A stretch of 64,000 bases of DNA from CAWALV01 sp963782965 (lineage in GTDB: Bacteria; Actinomycetota; Actinomycetes; Acidothermales; Acidothermaceae): NCBI GenBank assembly GCA_963782965.1, contig CAWALV010000006.1:310001-374000 (forward strand), in the 5' to 3' direction. The stretch's first letter is position 1. Each line of letters begins with the position of its first letter. The position numbers and the translations under genes were made by a program. A model generated the notes under the pieces. It saw nothing but the letters and a program-made list of their open reading frames with translations, did no database searches and had not been told where the DNA came from. Of the stretch, positions 1-7,298 are shown in pieces.

Positions 1-220
1 CGGGCGCTTCGTTGGAGAAGCCGGCCAACGCCTGGCTCGCGTCGATGACTCGCCCGAGGAGCAACACGGTCACGGCGCCCACGAGCGTGATCGGAGCGGA
101 AACGCGTTCCGTTGCGAGGACCGCGATGGTCAACGACACCACAGCAAGGGTGAACCAGGCGGCTCCGCTCACGAGCGGCCGTCCGCCGGCGTCGCGGTCG
201 ATGAGATGAGCACGGGCCAT
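1..220 (-). CDS. SLC13/anion-transporter-type permease, N-terminal fragment (runs off window)
   Basis: Reading leftward from an ATG at 218-220, the frame is open to the window edge (73 codons). After a short basic start (MARAHLIDRDAGGR) come two hydrophobic segments, roughly residues 19-35 and 42-55, followed by the phrase QALAGFSNEA. A hydrophobic pair followed by an ALAGFSN-like segment is typical of the N-terminus of SLC13/CitT/ArsB-type anion permeases, so an inner-membrane anion or dicarboxylate transporter is likely. Only the N-terminus is visible, so substrate and any C-terminal TrkA-type domain cannot be judged. It lies upstream of the beta-helix genes on the other side from the lasso operon and is probably unrelated to it. 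Confidence 0.6.
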   Translation of the reverse strand, partial: MARAHLIDRDAGGRPLVSGAAWFTLAVVSLTIAVLATERVSAPITLVGAVTVLLLGRVIDASQALAGFSNEAP

Positions 221-281
221 TCTTGCGTGCCGGCTCTACCGAAGCGATGAAGCGGTGCCGTTCCAGCAGGGGCCGCTCCCG

Positions 282-1322
282 TCAGTCGGCCGACGTGCCG
301 TCTTCCCAGTGGTTGCCGGACCACGCCGTGCCGGCCGTGTGAGGCCAGGCCGCGCGGACACCGAAACGGCCACCTCGCGCAAAGAACCGACGGGAGAAGG
401 TGTTGTCGATGACTCGGATCGCGGTGGCTGCTCCGTGCGGGCCGGTCGCGCCGCCGTACACCATGTAGCCACCGCCCGCGAGCAGGTTCTGCTCGATCAA
501 GATGTCGTCGATCGGTCCGAAATCGGTCTTGATGAAGATCGTGGCAGTTTGGGGTTGTTCGTTTTCAAGGGTGTTGTGAATGATTCGTATGTGGTGGCCA
601 GTGCCGATATATAGGTCTTCGTTGTGCGAACCCCCGTTGTTGACGAGCCCATGGATCCAGCAGTCTTGGATGAGCGCAGGCGCATGGAGGTTGGCGCCGT
701 TGCGGACGTGTGCGATCTCGTCGCGCAGCAGGGTGAGCGACCCGCGCGTGAGGTTCACGGCATCCGTCGGCACCGGCATCCCCACGCCGATGAGCTCGGA
801 GTCCTCGATCGTTAGGTTCGTCCCGCGATCGTCGACCAGGTAGAGCTTGGTGGAGCCACTGACCCGGACGTTCTTGATCTTCACGTCGTTGACATTCGGG
901 GCGATATAGATCGTGCCCCGGACGTCGAGGTTTTCCAATGTGGTTCCGCTGCGGGTCACTCGAATGCTTGCCGAGGGTTTGAGGGTCCCGCGAGGCCCTG
1001 TGGACGACGCATCAGCGAACGGGGCGCCGGCAGGTTCCTTGCTCGGGTCCGGAAGTGTCGTCGCCGGTGCCGTCGACGGAGTTGCCGTCGATTGGCTGGT
1101 CGGGCGGTCTGTTGGGCTCGGTGCGCCGGCGGGAGTGCTGCTGCCCAGATGCGGAGTCGGAAGGGCGACATACAAGACCGCGATCACCAGGACGAGGAGC
1201 GTTGCTTTCCAGCCGTGCAGATGCCTCCTCGCTGCTGCCAATCGGGCGCGGAAGTCGCCGTGTCTGACGCTCAACGAAACAGGGACCTTATCGTCGGGTT
1301 GGCCGGGTCGCGTACACGGCAC
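282..1322 (-). CDS. Secreted/anchored right-handed beta-helix protein (copy 1)
   Basis: The 346-residue product has an N-terminal hydrophobic segment (about residues 39-56, signal anchor), a Ser/Thr/Pro/Ala-rich linker (about 60-115) and a C-terminal domain of short hydrophobic rungs such as IYIAPNVNDVKIKNVRV, NLTIEDSEL and ALIQDCWIHG. These read like a pectate-lyase-type parallel beta-helix. No catalytic set could be assigned; the domain may bind or cleave surface glycan. It is a paralogue of the next gene: blocks such as DDRGTNLTI, SHNED and FIK(T/S)DFGPI(D/N)D are shared in the same order. The GTG at 1322 has no clear ribosome site. An in-frame TTG at 1274, about 12 nt downstream of AAGG, is an alternative start. 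Confidence 0.65.
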   Translation of the reverse strand: MPCTRPGQPDDKVPVSLSVRHGDFRARLAAARRHLHGWKATLLVLVIAVLYVALPTPHLGSSTPAGAPSPTDRPTSQSTATPSTAPATTLPDPSKEPAGAPFADASSTGPRGTLKPSASIRVTRSGTTLENLDVRGTIYIAPNVNDVKIKNVRVSGSTKLYLVDDRGTNLTIEDSELIGVGMPVPTDAVNLTRGSLTLLRDEIAHVRNGANLHAPALIQDCWIHGLVNNGGSHNEDLYIGTGHHIRIIHNTLENEQPQTATIFIKTDFGPIDDILIEQNLLAGGGYMVYGGATGPHGAATAIRVIDNTFSRRFFARGGRFGVRAAWPHTAGTAWSGNHWEDGTSAD

Positions 1323-1331
1323 GCGACCGAA

Positions 1332-2723
1332 CTACGCTGGGCTGCCGTCGTCCCACACGTTGCCCGTCCATTGCGACCCTGGGTCGGTCGGCCACGAGGC
1401 ACGTGGACCGTAGAGGCCACCGTTGGGGAAGAACGTCCGAGATATCGTGTTGCCCGTCGCTCGCACGTTCGTCGCGGTCCCGTGAGGGCCCGCCCCGCCG
1501 CCGTAGACGACGTAGCCTCCTCCTGCCATGAGGTTGTTCTGAAGTAGCACATCGTTGATCGGCCCGAAATCAGACTTGATGAAGACTGCAGCAGTCTGCG
1601 CGAGGCCGTTCAACAGCGTGTTGTGCACGATCCGTACGTTCCCGCCAGCACCAATGTAGATGTCTTCGTTGTGCGAGCTGGGGTTTTGCACGATGCCGTG
1701 GAAGTAGCAGTCTTGGATCAGGGCGGGGCCGCTGAGGTTGACGCCGTTTCGGACTACCGATATGTCGTCGCGTGTCAACGTCAAGGTGCCGAAGCTGAGG
1801 TTCACTGCGTCAGTCGGGGCGGGGAAACCGGTTCCGGTCAGCTCGCTGTCCTGGATGGTGAGGTTGGTGCCACGGTCGTCGATCAGGTAGAGCGTCGTGG
1901 AGCTACGCACGCGCACGTTCTTGATCGTGACATTGCTCACGCCAGGCGCGATGTAGATGATTCCCGTGACGTCGAGATCTTGAAGCACCGTTCCGCTCGT
2001 CGTGACGGTGATGCTGCCGGACGGCGTCAGTGCCCCGCTGGGCCCGGTCGTCGCGGCCGTCGGAAAGCCGCCCGGTGTCGTGACGGGCGTGGTCGGCGCC
2101 GTGGTAGGCGAATGCGATGCCGAGGGGCCTGGAGCGGGGGTGCCAACCCCCACCTGGGGGTGCTCCTTGCTCGTTGCAGTTGGGTTCGGCTCGGTGCGGC
2201 TCGCCGGGGCGCCGGTGGGCGTTGCCGCCGCGGGCGCCTTTGACGCTTGAGGCGGCCCTGACGCAACATGGCCGATCGCGGCGCCGGCGACGGTCGGATG
2301 CGGCGTCGGGGTTGCTGCCGCCGGTTGCGGCGGCAGCGGTATGGGGGAGCGGGTTCCCGACCGCGCTGCCTCGTCGGGCGTGGTGGCCTCGCGTGGGCTC
2401 TCGGTCGCGCCTCGGCGCTCTGCCGAGGGCGAAGGTTCGGGCGCAGGGGCCTCGGACTGAGCGCCCTGCCGCTCGGCTTTCGGCCCGTCTGCGGTGGTGA
2501 GTGACCCATCGGCCTGCAAAGACAGCGTCGCGTGCGCGGGCCCGTGCTCGGCGAGGGGCGAGTCGGTACTCACGGTGTACAGGGCGAGGACGAGGCCGAG
2601 GACTCCGGCGGGCTTCCAACCGGCCACCCCGACCGGCTGTGGGCGCGCGTGCCGGGCGGCGGTCCGTGCGCGGGCGCGGGTGGCGGCCTTCGGCTGCTGG
2701 CGTGCATGTCGAGGTGTGCTCAC
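1332..2723 (-). CDS. Secreted/anchored right-handed beta-helix protein (copy 2)
   Basis: 463 residues. A strongly basic N-terminus and one hydrophobic segment (VAGWKPAGVLGLVLALYTV) precede a long low-complexity region rich in Pro, Ala, Thr and Glu (about residues 60-235) and a C-terminal beta-helix domain paralogous to the gene at 282-1322. The architecture suggests a surface-exposed protein held off the membrane by a flexible stalk. The GTG at 2721-2723 was chosen because it directly precedes the hydrophobic anchor, has AAGG about 10 nt upstream, and avoids overlap with the kinase gene. It starts 76 bp after the lasso kinase on the same strand, so it could be co-transcribed with the lasso operon. 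A functional connection is not established. Confidence 0.65.
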   Translation of the reverse strand: MSTPRHARQQPKAATRARARTAARHARPQPVGVAGWKPAGVLGLVLALYTVSTDSPLAEHGPAHATLSLQADGSLTTADGPKAERQGAQSEAPAPEPSPSAERRGATESPREATTPDEAARSGTRSPIPLPPQPAAATPTPHPTVAGAAIGHVASGPPQASKAPAAATPTGAPASRTEPNPTATSKEHPQVGVGTPAPGPSASHSPTTAPTTPVTTPGGFPTAATTGPSGALTPSGSITVTTSGTVLQDLDVTGIIYIAPGVSNVTIKNVRVRSSTTLYLIDDRGTNLTIQDSELTGTGFPAPTDAVNLSFGTLTLTRDDISVVRNGVNLSGPALIQDCYFHGIVQNPSSHNEDIYIGAGGNVRIVHNTLLNGLAQTAAVFIKSDFGPINDVLLQNNLMAGGGYVVYGGGAGPHGTATNVRATGNTISRTFFPNGGLYGPRASWPTDPGSQWTGNVWDDGSPA

Positions 2724-2799
2724 GGCGGCACAGCCTTGCAGACTTTGGCGCGGTTGTCTCCCCGGCCCGCAGGGCTGTGGAAAGCTCCGGCCGCGGGGC

Positions 2800-3732
2800 T
2801 CAGCCTGGCCAGGGGAGCTCGATCGCGCTCGCCACCTCGCGTGCCAGCGCGGCTGGCAACGGGCTGCGCCAGGGCAGCTCGACGGCGAACACCGGTATTT
2901 CGCGGAGCAGCCGGCCCAGGAACTCGAAGTGTTCACGGTTCGTACGTTCGTCGTTCCAGCCGAGCACCCGCGGGAACGCCGACAGCTGCAAGAGCGCTTC
3001 CGCGGCTCGTAGCCGGTGCGCCGCAACCTGCCCGGCGTCGCGCAGAATCGCGGGCACGACGATGGCGTGCAGCGGCACGCCGTCGGCTGCGAGTCGCCCG
3101 GGCACGCTGAGGTGGCGCCCGTCGGCGGACATTCGCGCCACCCCCCCAGCGCCGTCGAGAACCGGTAGCGCGCCGTCGCGCAGCCGCGTCTCGGTCGCGC
3201 CGAGCCGGCACGTCGGCACCCCGTCGAGGTCGATGCGCAGCACGTCGTCGGTGATCAAGGCCGCGCCGCGGGCGCAGAAGGCGGTCGCAAGGGTGCTCTT
3301 GCCCATCCCAGACCTGCCGACGAAAGCGAGCCCACGACCGCCGACCTCGACCGCGCTGGCATGCAGTACGGGATGGCCCCGCAGCATGAGGACGACGGCG
3401 ATGACCGTGCCCGCGAGGAAGACCGGCAGGAGCTCGGGGTCCACGGTCGGGTCGGGCCAGAAACGCACGGTTGAGAGGTCGGATTCGACCACGACGTCGC
3501 AGCGATGGAAGAAGCGCACCCACCACCGGCCGTCGTCCTCGCTGATACCGCGAAACGGCGTGCCGTCGCCGGAGCTGAGGGTGCCGATCAGCCGACCGGG
3601 CGGGAGATCGCCGGGGATCGTCCGCGCGGGCCCGCGGAGAAACCGGACCTCGGGCGTGCCTGGGTCGGGGCGGCCCGACGTCAGTGCGAGGTCGCTGGCC
3701 ACCCGCAACCCGTGCAGGAGTACTTCACTCAC
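2800..3732 (-). CDS. HPr-kinase-like lasso peptide kinase
   Basis: 310 residues. The C-terminal half is an HPr kinase/phosphorylase fold: LHASAVEV (about 123-130), Walker A GRSGMGKST (about 139-147) and an acidic ITDDVL segment (about 158). The N-terminal half matches what lasso-associated kinases show rather than the DRTGG domain of true HPr kinase. In the paeninodin pathway such a kinase (PadeK) phosphorylates the side chain of the C-terminal Ser of the precursor; the precursor here ends in Ser-Ser, a suitable substrate. The GTG start (3730-3732) lies inside the last codons of the protease gene (8-bp overlap), indicating translational coupling. No nucleotidyltransferase, which extends the phosphate in some related clusters, is present. 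Function is inferred from family and context. Confidence 0.85.
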   Translation of the reverse strand: MSEVLLHGLRVASDLALTSGRPDPGTPEVRFLRGPARTIPGDLPPGRLIGTLSSGDGTPFRGISEDDGRWWVRFFHRCDVVVESDLSTVRFWPDPTVDPELLPVFLAGTVIAVVLMLRGHPVLHASAVEVGGRGLAFVGRSGMGKSTLATAFCARGAALITDDVLRIDLDGVPTCRLGATETRLRDGALPVLDGAGGVARMSADGRHLSVPGRLAADGVPLHAIVVPAILRDAGQVAAHRLRAAEALLQLSAFPRVLGWNDERTNREHFEFLGRLLREIPVFAVELPWRSPLPAALAREVASAIELPWPG

Positions 3733-4228
3733 CGCGACTCCCGCGATCGGGGTCGCGGCCCGTCGGCTCGGAGCCGATGGGCAGCGGCGCCCAGTCACCC
3801 GGGTCGAGGTCGAGATCGATCCCGGCGACGTGCACCCACGCGTGCGCACGGAGTCCGGCCCGATCGCGCCGGACTCCGAGGCAGAGCACCGGACGCAAAG
3901 GCTCCAGCCGGCGGCCGACGACCAAGGAGCTGCGCAGGCATGGGCCGCTACGACCGAGTGGCCACCACCGGCCGACCCGCTCGACGCCGCGAACACGGCG
4001 CATCGCCCACCGAGGCAGCCGGCCCGCTGGTACCGCCGTCGCGCCCCTCGTCCCGGTCGTTGTCCCGGCGTCGGGCAAGCGCTGCTCCCCTGCGCTCATG
4101 GTGACCCGCATCCGCTGGGCGGCGACGGGCAGGCTGTAGCGCCGGACGAGCCATTCGCTATAGGCGAAGAGCACGAGCGCGAGGCCAAGCTCGAGAACAG
4201 CGCCGGGCAGGCGCAGCAGGCGTCTCAT
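3725..4228 (-). CDS. Lasso peptide leader protease (transglutaminase-like, B2)
   Basis: 167 residues of the transglutaminase-like superfamily that forms the cysteine protease half (B2) of split lasso B enzymes. The catalytic Cys is C97 in GPCLRSSL and the His is H129 in AHAWV; an acidic stretch (DLDLDPGD, about 138-145) follows at the usual place for the third residue. A hydrophobic N-terminal stretch (about 8-24) is typical of B2 proteins. It should cut the precursor after Gly21, with Thr at the -2 position, working with the PqqD-type protein that delivers the leader. The ATG at 4226-4228 overlaps the synthetase stop by 4 bp (ATGA), and the gene runs into the kinase by 8 bp. The frame stays open far upstream, but that extension is antisense-like sequence of the synthetase gene. 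Confidence 0.88.
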   Translation of the reverse strand: MRRLLRLPGAVLELGLALVLFAYSEWLVRRYSLPVAAQRMRVTMSAGEQRLPDAGTTTGTRGATAVPAGRLPRWAMRRVRGVERVGRWWPLGRSGPCLRSSLVVGRRLEPLRPVLCLGVRRDRAGLRAHAWVHVAGIDLDLDPGDWAPLPIGSEPTGRDPDRGSRGE

Positions 4229-5412
4229 TCTGGATCGCCGCTTGCGAGCCACGCCTGCTGCAAGAGCGCGAACGACGAGCGGTGCGGCGTCGCCGAGAGC
4301 CACGCCGCCCGCAACGCCTCGGGCTCGACCAGCGACAGGTCGACGCCCGACACGCCGTCCCATCGCTGCGCGAACGCCCGGCTGTGCCGGCCGCAGAAGG
4401 CCGTGTTGAAGGCGGCCTTCGTCCGCCTGCGCACGATGGAGTCCGGTAGCAGATCGCCGAACAGCTCGCGCATGGCGGTCGTCCGGCTCGCGTATCCCCA
4501 CCGTCCCGCGTCGAGGGCCAGCGCGTCGAGAAACGCACGGTCGAGGAACGGCGAGACCACGTCGACGTCGTGAGGAGCGGAAAGGAGCCGGGTCGACGCC
4601 GCGTTGAGGACGTTGCGCCGCAGGTACGGCTGCCGGCGAACCGCCGCGCGCCAGTCGAGGGGCTCGGCAGCCCGTTCCGCGGCAACCCGGCGGACGTACT
4701 CGCGCCGCGCAGCCGGCCGCAGCCAATCGGGGACGTGCGCCCGTGCCCCACGAGCCGCGGCGGCCCGACGAACGACTCGCGGCGCCAAGGCGACCGCAAC
4801 ACCGGTGCGACGACCGGGCTGGCGAACCCCCCGCCGGCCCAGTAGGTGCGCCACCGGGGTGGCGCGCAGCGGTCCGAAGATCTCGTCGCCGCCTTCGCCG
4901 TCGATCAGGAGGTGCCCGGAGAACTTGGTGTAGATCTGCTCCCAGCCGTGGATCGGCGAAGGGTAGAGGTAGCCATGCCTGCGCAAGCTCGCCCGGGCGG
5001 CTGGTCCGAGCAGGTCCTGTTCGTCGCGGATCTCCAGCTGCAGCCACTGCGCGGGCCGGATCGCGTCGACCGCCGCTGCTTGGGCCGCGGCCTCCTCCGG
5101 ATCGGGCTGCTCCGGGTAGCGACAGGTGATGGCCATCGGCTCGGGCAGGCCTTCGCGGCGGGCCACGGCCGTGGCCAGAGCCAGCAGCGCGGAGGAGTCG
5201 CGGCCGCCGGAGAACAAGATCCCGACCGGTCGGCTCGACAGCCACGCCTCGATCATTGTGCTGAGCGCGCGCCGCGCGTGGCCGGGCCTATCGACGCCTC
5301 TCCCGCGGACGTCGAGGGGCTCGGGCTCACCGGTACTGCCGAAGGCGTAGTCGACCGCCATTTCGACGGCATCGAGCGGGTCGCAGCGGGCCAGCCCGTC
5401 GGCGTCCGGCAA
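4225..5412 (-). CDS. Lasso peptide macrolactam synthetase (asparagine synthetase-like, C)
   Basis: 395 residues corresponding to the ATP-pyrophosphatase half of asparagine synthetase B. The PP-loop is FSGGRDSS (about 67-74) and the second nucleotide/acid-binding segment is LIDGEGGDEIFG. In lasso pathways this enzyme adenylates the ring-forming acid (here Asp9 of the core) and joins it to the amine of Gly1. No convincing N-terminal glutamine-amidohydrolase (Ntn, Cys2) domain is visible; the protein is shorter than a canonical AsnB or full-length lasso C protein (about 550-650), so this is a compact version. The start is taken as TTG at 5410-5412, 5 bp after the PqqD stop, with AAGGG about 11 nt upstream. 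It overlaps the protease gene by ATGA. Confidence 0.86.
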   Translation of the reverse strand: MPDADGLARCDPLDAVEMAVDYAFGSTGEPEPLDVRGRGVDRPGHARRALSTMIEAWLSSRPVGILFSGGRDSSALLALATAVARREGLPEPMAITCRYPEQPDPEEAAAQAAAVDAIRPAQWLQLEIRDEQDLLGPAARASLRRHGYLYPSPIHGWEQIYTKFSGHLLIDGEGGDEIFGPLRATPVAHLLGRRGVRQPGRRTGVAVALAPRVVRRAAAARGARAHVPDWLRPAARREYVRRVAAERAAEPLDWRAAVRRQPYLRRNVLNAASTRLLSAPHDVDVVSPFLDRAFLDALALDAGRWGYASRTTAMRELFGDLLPDSIVRRRTKAAFNTAFCGRHSRAFAQRWDGVSGVDLSLVEPEALRAAWLSATPHRSSFALLQQAWLASGDPE

Positions 5413-5417
5413 GGTCG

Positions 5418-5681
5418 TTACGGCCCTTCGTCGAGGAGGCCGCGGTTGCGAAGATCGGTGACGAACGAGTCGACGTCGTCGCTGAGCGTCTGCCGCGCCA
5501 CATCAGGGTGCGCGGTGGCAAGCGCGTCGACGAGCGCCCGCGGCTCGGTGTCTTCCTCGAGCAGGTGAAGCAGGGTGGCGCCGGTGCCGCGGGCGGTGAA
5601 GTAGGTCGAGGTCACGAGGTCGAGGAGCACGACCTCGTCGTCGAGGGTGTTCCAGGCCAGACCGTCACGACGTAGCCGCAT
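5418..5681 (-). CDS. PqqD-family RiPP leader-recognition protein (lasso B1/E)
   Basis: 87 residues, the usual size of a stand-alone RRE (RiPP recognition element). The opening beta strands (LAWNTLDDEVVLLDLVTSTYFTA) are followed by a helical C-terminal half (ALVDALATAHP...VDSFVTDLRNRGLL), the PqqD winged-helix pattern. In split lasso systems this protein binds the conserved Tyr/Pro/Leu face of the leader and presents it to the B2 protease. It lies between the precursor gene and the synthetase gene, separated from the precursor by an intercistronic hairpin. ATG start at 5679-5681. A second, unrelated PqqD-like gene occurs at 50800-51084. Confidence 0.9.
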   Translation of the reverse strand: MRLRRDGLAWNTLDDEVVLLDLVTSTYFTARGTGATLLHLLEEDTEPRALVDALATAHPDVARQTLSDDVDSFVTDLRNRGLLDEGP

Positions 5682-5711
5682 CGAGATTCCTCAAGCCGGG
5701 CCGAACAGCAG

Positions 5712-5743
5712 GGAACGGGAGCACGCGAGCGCGCTCCCGTTCC
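5712..5743 (-). terminator. Hairpin between lasso precursor and PqqD gene (partial terminator/attenuator)
   Basis: Perfect 11-bp inverted repeat, GGAACGGGAGC (5712-5722) and GCTCCCGTTCC (5733-5743), around a 10-nt loop. It begins 10 bp beyond the precursor stop and ends about 31 bp before the PqqD start. There is no long U-run. In RiPP operons such a hairpin commonly lets most transcripts stop after, or protects, the precursor message so that precursor exceeds enzyme. That role here is inference; the inverted repeat itself is directly visible. Confidence 0.7.
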
Positions 5744-5752
5744 TTGCGTGGT

Positions 5753-5887
5753 TCAGCTGCTGCACTCCGGGTGGAGGAAGCCGTAACCGCCCTTTGTGTC
5801 GCAGTACGGGCCCGTGGCGTAGCCACCGGTCAGATCCGCAACCGAGCCGACGACTTCGAGAACCGGTGCGCTGTACGAACTCTGCAT
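5753..5887 (-). CDS. Lasso peptide precursor, predicted class III (ring-tail disulfide)
   Basis: 44 residues. The leader (1-21) contains YSAPVLEVVGSVADLT, a perfect match to the lasso signature YxxPxLxxxGxxxxxT, with Thr20 at the -2 position. The predicted core is residues 22-44: Gly22 is core residue 1 and Asp30 is core residue 9, exactly the spacing for a nine-residue Gly1-Asp9 macrolactam ring (GYATGPYCD). Cys29 (core 8, in the ring) and Cys42 (core 21, in the tail) can form one ring-to-tail disulfide, the class III arrangement known from BI-32169. The peptide ends ECSS, offering a C-terminal Ser to the downstream kinase. The ATG at 5885-5887 has a long purine tract (GAGAGAGGGGGG) just upstream; longer in-frame starts would add non-leader sequence. 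The gene is too small for most gene callers. Confidence 0.9.
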   Translation of the reverse strand: MQSSYSAPVLEVVGSVADLTGGYATGPYCDTKGGYGFLHPECSS

Positions 5888-6089
5888 TGCCCCCCCTCTC
5901 TCTGGGACGCTGCTGTGTTCGCGGCGATGGCCGAGAACACCTGGTGTGCGCTGTTGTCTGCTGCGCTCGTGCTGACGTTCCTGCCCTGCCCGGCAGTTCT
6001 GCACACGTCGAACGAGCCGAGCCTCGGCAACCGAGGGTAACACCGGCAAGTGGCCCAAGCGGGGATGGATGGCGAGGAACGCGGAGCAA
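5888..6089 (-). promoter_or_regulatory. Leader/promoter region of the lasso operon
   Basis: About 200 bp without a gene between the glycosyltransferase stop and the lasso precursor start. It ends in the very strong G-rich ribosome site (complement of 5888-5901). A small perfect stem (CCTCGG, loop CAA, CCGAGG; 6022-6036) lies about 135 nt upstream of the precursor ATG. No convincing -35/-10 pair could be picked. The operon promoter is expected here, but this is inferred from position. Confidence 0.35.
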
Positions 6090-7298
6090 TTATCCGGTGG
6101 TCCCCAGAGCCAGATCGATCAGTGCGCGATGGCGGCCCCGCCAGGAGTTGGCGGCTACGAATGACACCCGCGCCGATTCGTCGGCTCGGCCCTTTGCGAG
6201 CGCGAGACGCAGCGCAGCAGCCCAATCGCCACCCGGCGGTACGCCGATGACGCGATCACCGTAGCCGCGGGTGGTCGGGAGGTCGGTGGTTACCACGGGC
6301 TGCCCCGCCGCCAGGTAGTTGACCAGCTTCAGGGGGCACATGGCCTCGGTCAGCGCTGTCCGGCGGTGTGGCATGACGCAGGCGTCGACGTGCTGGAGCA
6401 CCGCCGCGAGCTGCGGCTGGGGCAGCATGCCGACATACCGCACGGCGGGAAGGCGGCTCAGGCGCTCGAGCGGGTGGGAGTGGCCGAGCCCGCCTGCAAG
6501 GAGCACCGTGCCACCGCCAACTGCGCTGGCGACCTCCTCGACGGCGTCGGGGTCGAGCCGGTCGTTGATGGTGCCGGCGTAAGCGACGATCGGCCTCGGG
6601 AGATCAGCCAGGTCGTCCGGCTCCGGGCGGGCTGGCGCCCACACGTCGGGATCGATTCCGTTCGGGGCGACGAGGCTCGGGGCCGTTGGCGCGAGGCGGT
6701 CGAGGATGACCTGCGATACGGCGGCCACGCTACGGCGGCGTTCACGCAACTGCGCGTACGCGGCCTGGAACGCGTGCCGAACAGCCGGCGCGTTGGCCTT
6801 CGCTGCCCAGTCGTCGCGGGCGTAGAAGACCACCCGCGCCGTCCAGCGCAAATCGGCGAACCCCGCTATCAGCGCGTTGCTGGTGATCACGACAGGTGCC
6901 GCGAGACCGGCAGCCCGTGCCGCGCGGGCTAGCGCCTTGTCGTAGCGCGCCGCCATGGCGCGAGCCTCGTGCTCGGTGTTCGGTAGGCGGCGAGCCCACT
7001 GCCGCGGCTTGACCAGCTGGATGCGCTCGTCGTCCGGCAGGACGGGCGCGCGCCGGCGGACGACGTCGGCGGCCTGCGCCGCGCGGCTGCGGAACGCATC
7101 GGCGACCAGGAGCTGCCCGACCCGCTCGTCGGCCCGCAGGCTGAGCGCGAGTTGTTCCGGGGGCCGGCAAAACCCCCGCTGCACGGCATCGGACCAGCTG
7201 TCGGTGGAGAACGTCAGGACAACGTCCTGCAATGCCGTGCGCCTGGCCGTGGCGGTGGCGGCGAGTTCAGGAGTCAGCGGCTGCTGAGCCTCCCACAC
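6090..7298 (-). CDS. Glycosyltransferase, GT4-like (GT-B fold)
   Basis: 402 residues. The C-terminal half has the retaining GT-B pattern: IVAYAGTINDRLD, AVRYVGMLPQPQL, then CVMPHRRTALTEAMCPLKLVNYLAAGQPVV, where the E...P(L)K segment corresponds to the nucleotide-sugar-binding EX7E-like region. The N-terminal half contains an APNGID phrase (start of the second Rossmann domain). The GTG at 7296-7298 was chosen over the ATG at 7373 because it has a strong ribosome site (GGGGGGAGG) 5 nt upstream. It is co-directional with the lasso operon but about 200 bp upstream, and stands divergent to the Wzm/Wzt export genes, so it more likely belongs to surface-glycan synthesis. Acceptor and sugar unknown. 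Confidence 0.8.
   Translation of the reverse strand: MWEAQQPLTPELAATATARRTALQDVVLTFSTDSWSDAVQRGFCRPPEQLALSLRADERVGQLLVADAFRSRAAQAADVVRRRAPVLPDDERIQLVKPRQWARRLPNTEHEARAMAARYDKALARAARAAGLAAPVVITSNALIAGFADLRWTARVVFYARDDWAAKANAPAVRHAFQAAYAQLRERRRSVAAVSQVILDRLAPTAPSLVAPNGIDPDVWAPARPEPDDLADLPRPIVAYAGTINDRLDPDAVEEVASAVGGGTVLLAGGLGHSHPLERLSRLPAVRYVGMLPQPQLAAVLQHVDACVMPHRRTALTEAMCPLKLVNYLAAGQPVVTTDLPTTRGYGDRVIGVPPGGDWAAALRLALAKGRADESARVSFVAANSWRGRHRALIDLALGTTG

Noticed and set aside
2501..4573. Open frame of about 690 codons on the plus strand.
   Set aside because: Arg/Ser-rich, no domain, and antisense to the lasso kinase, protease and part of the synthetase, which have clear motifs. A product of high GC.
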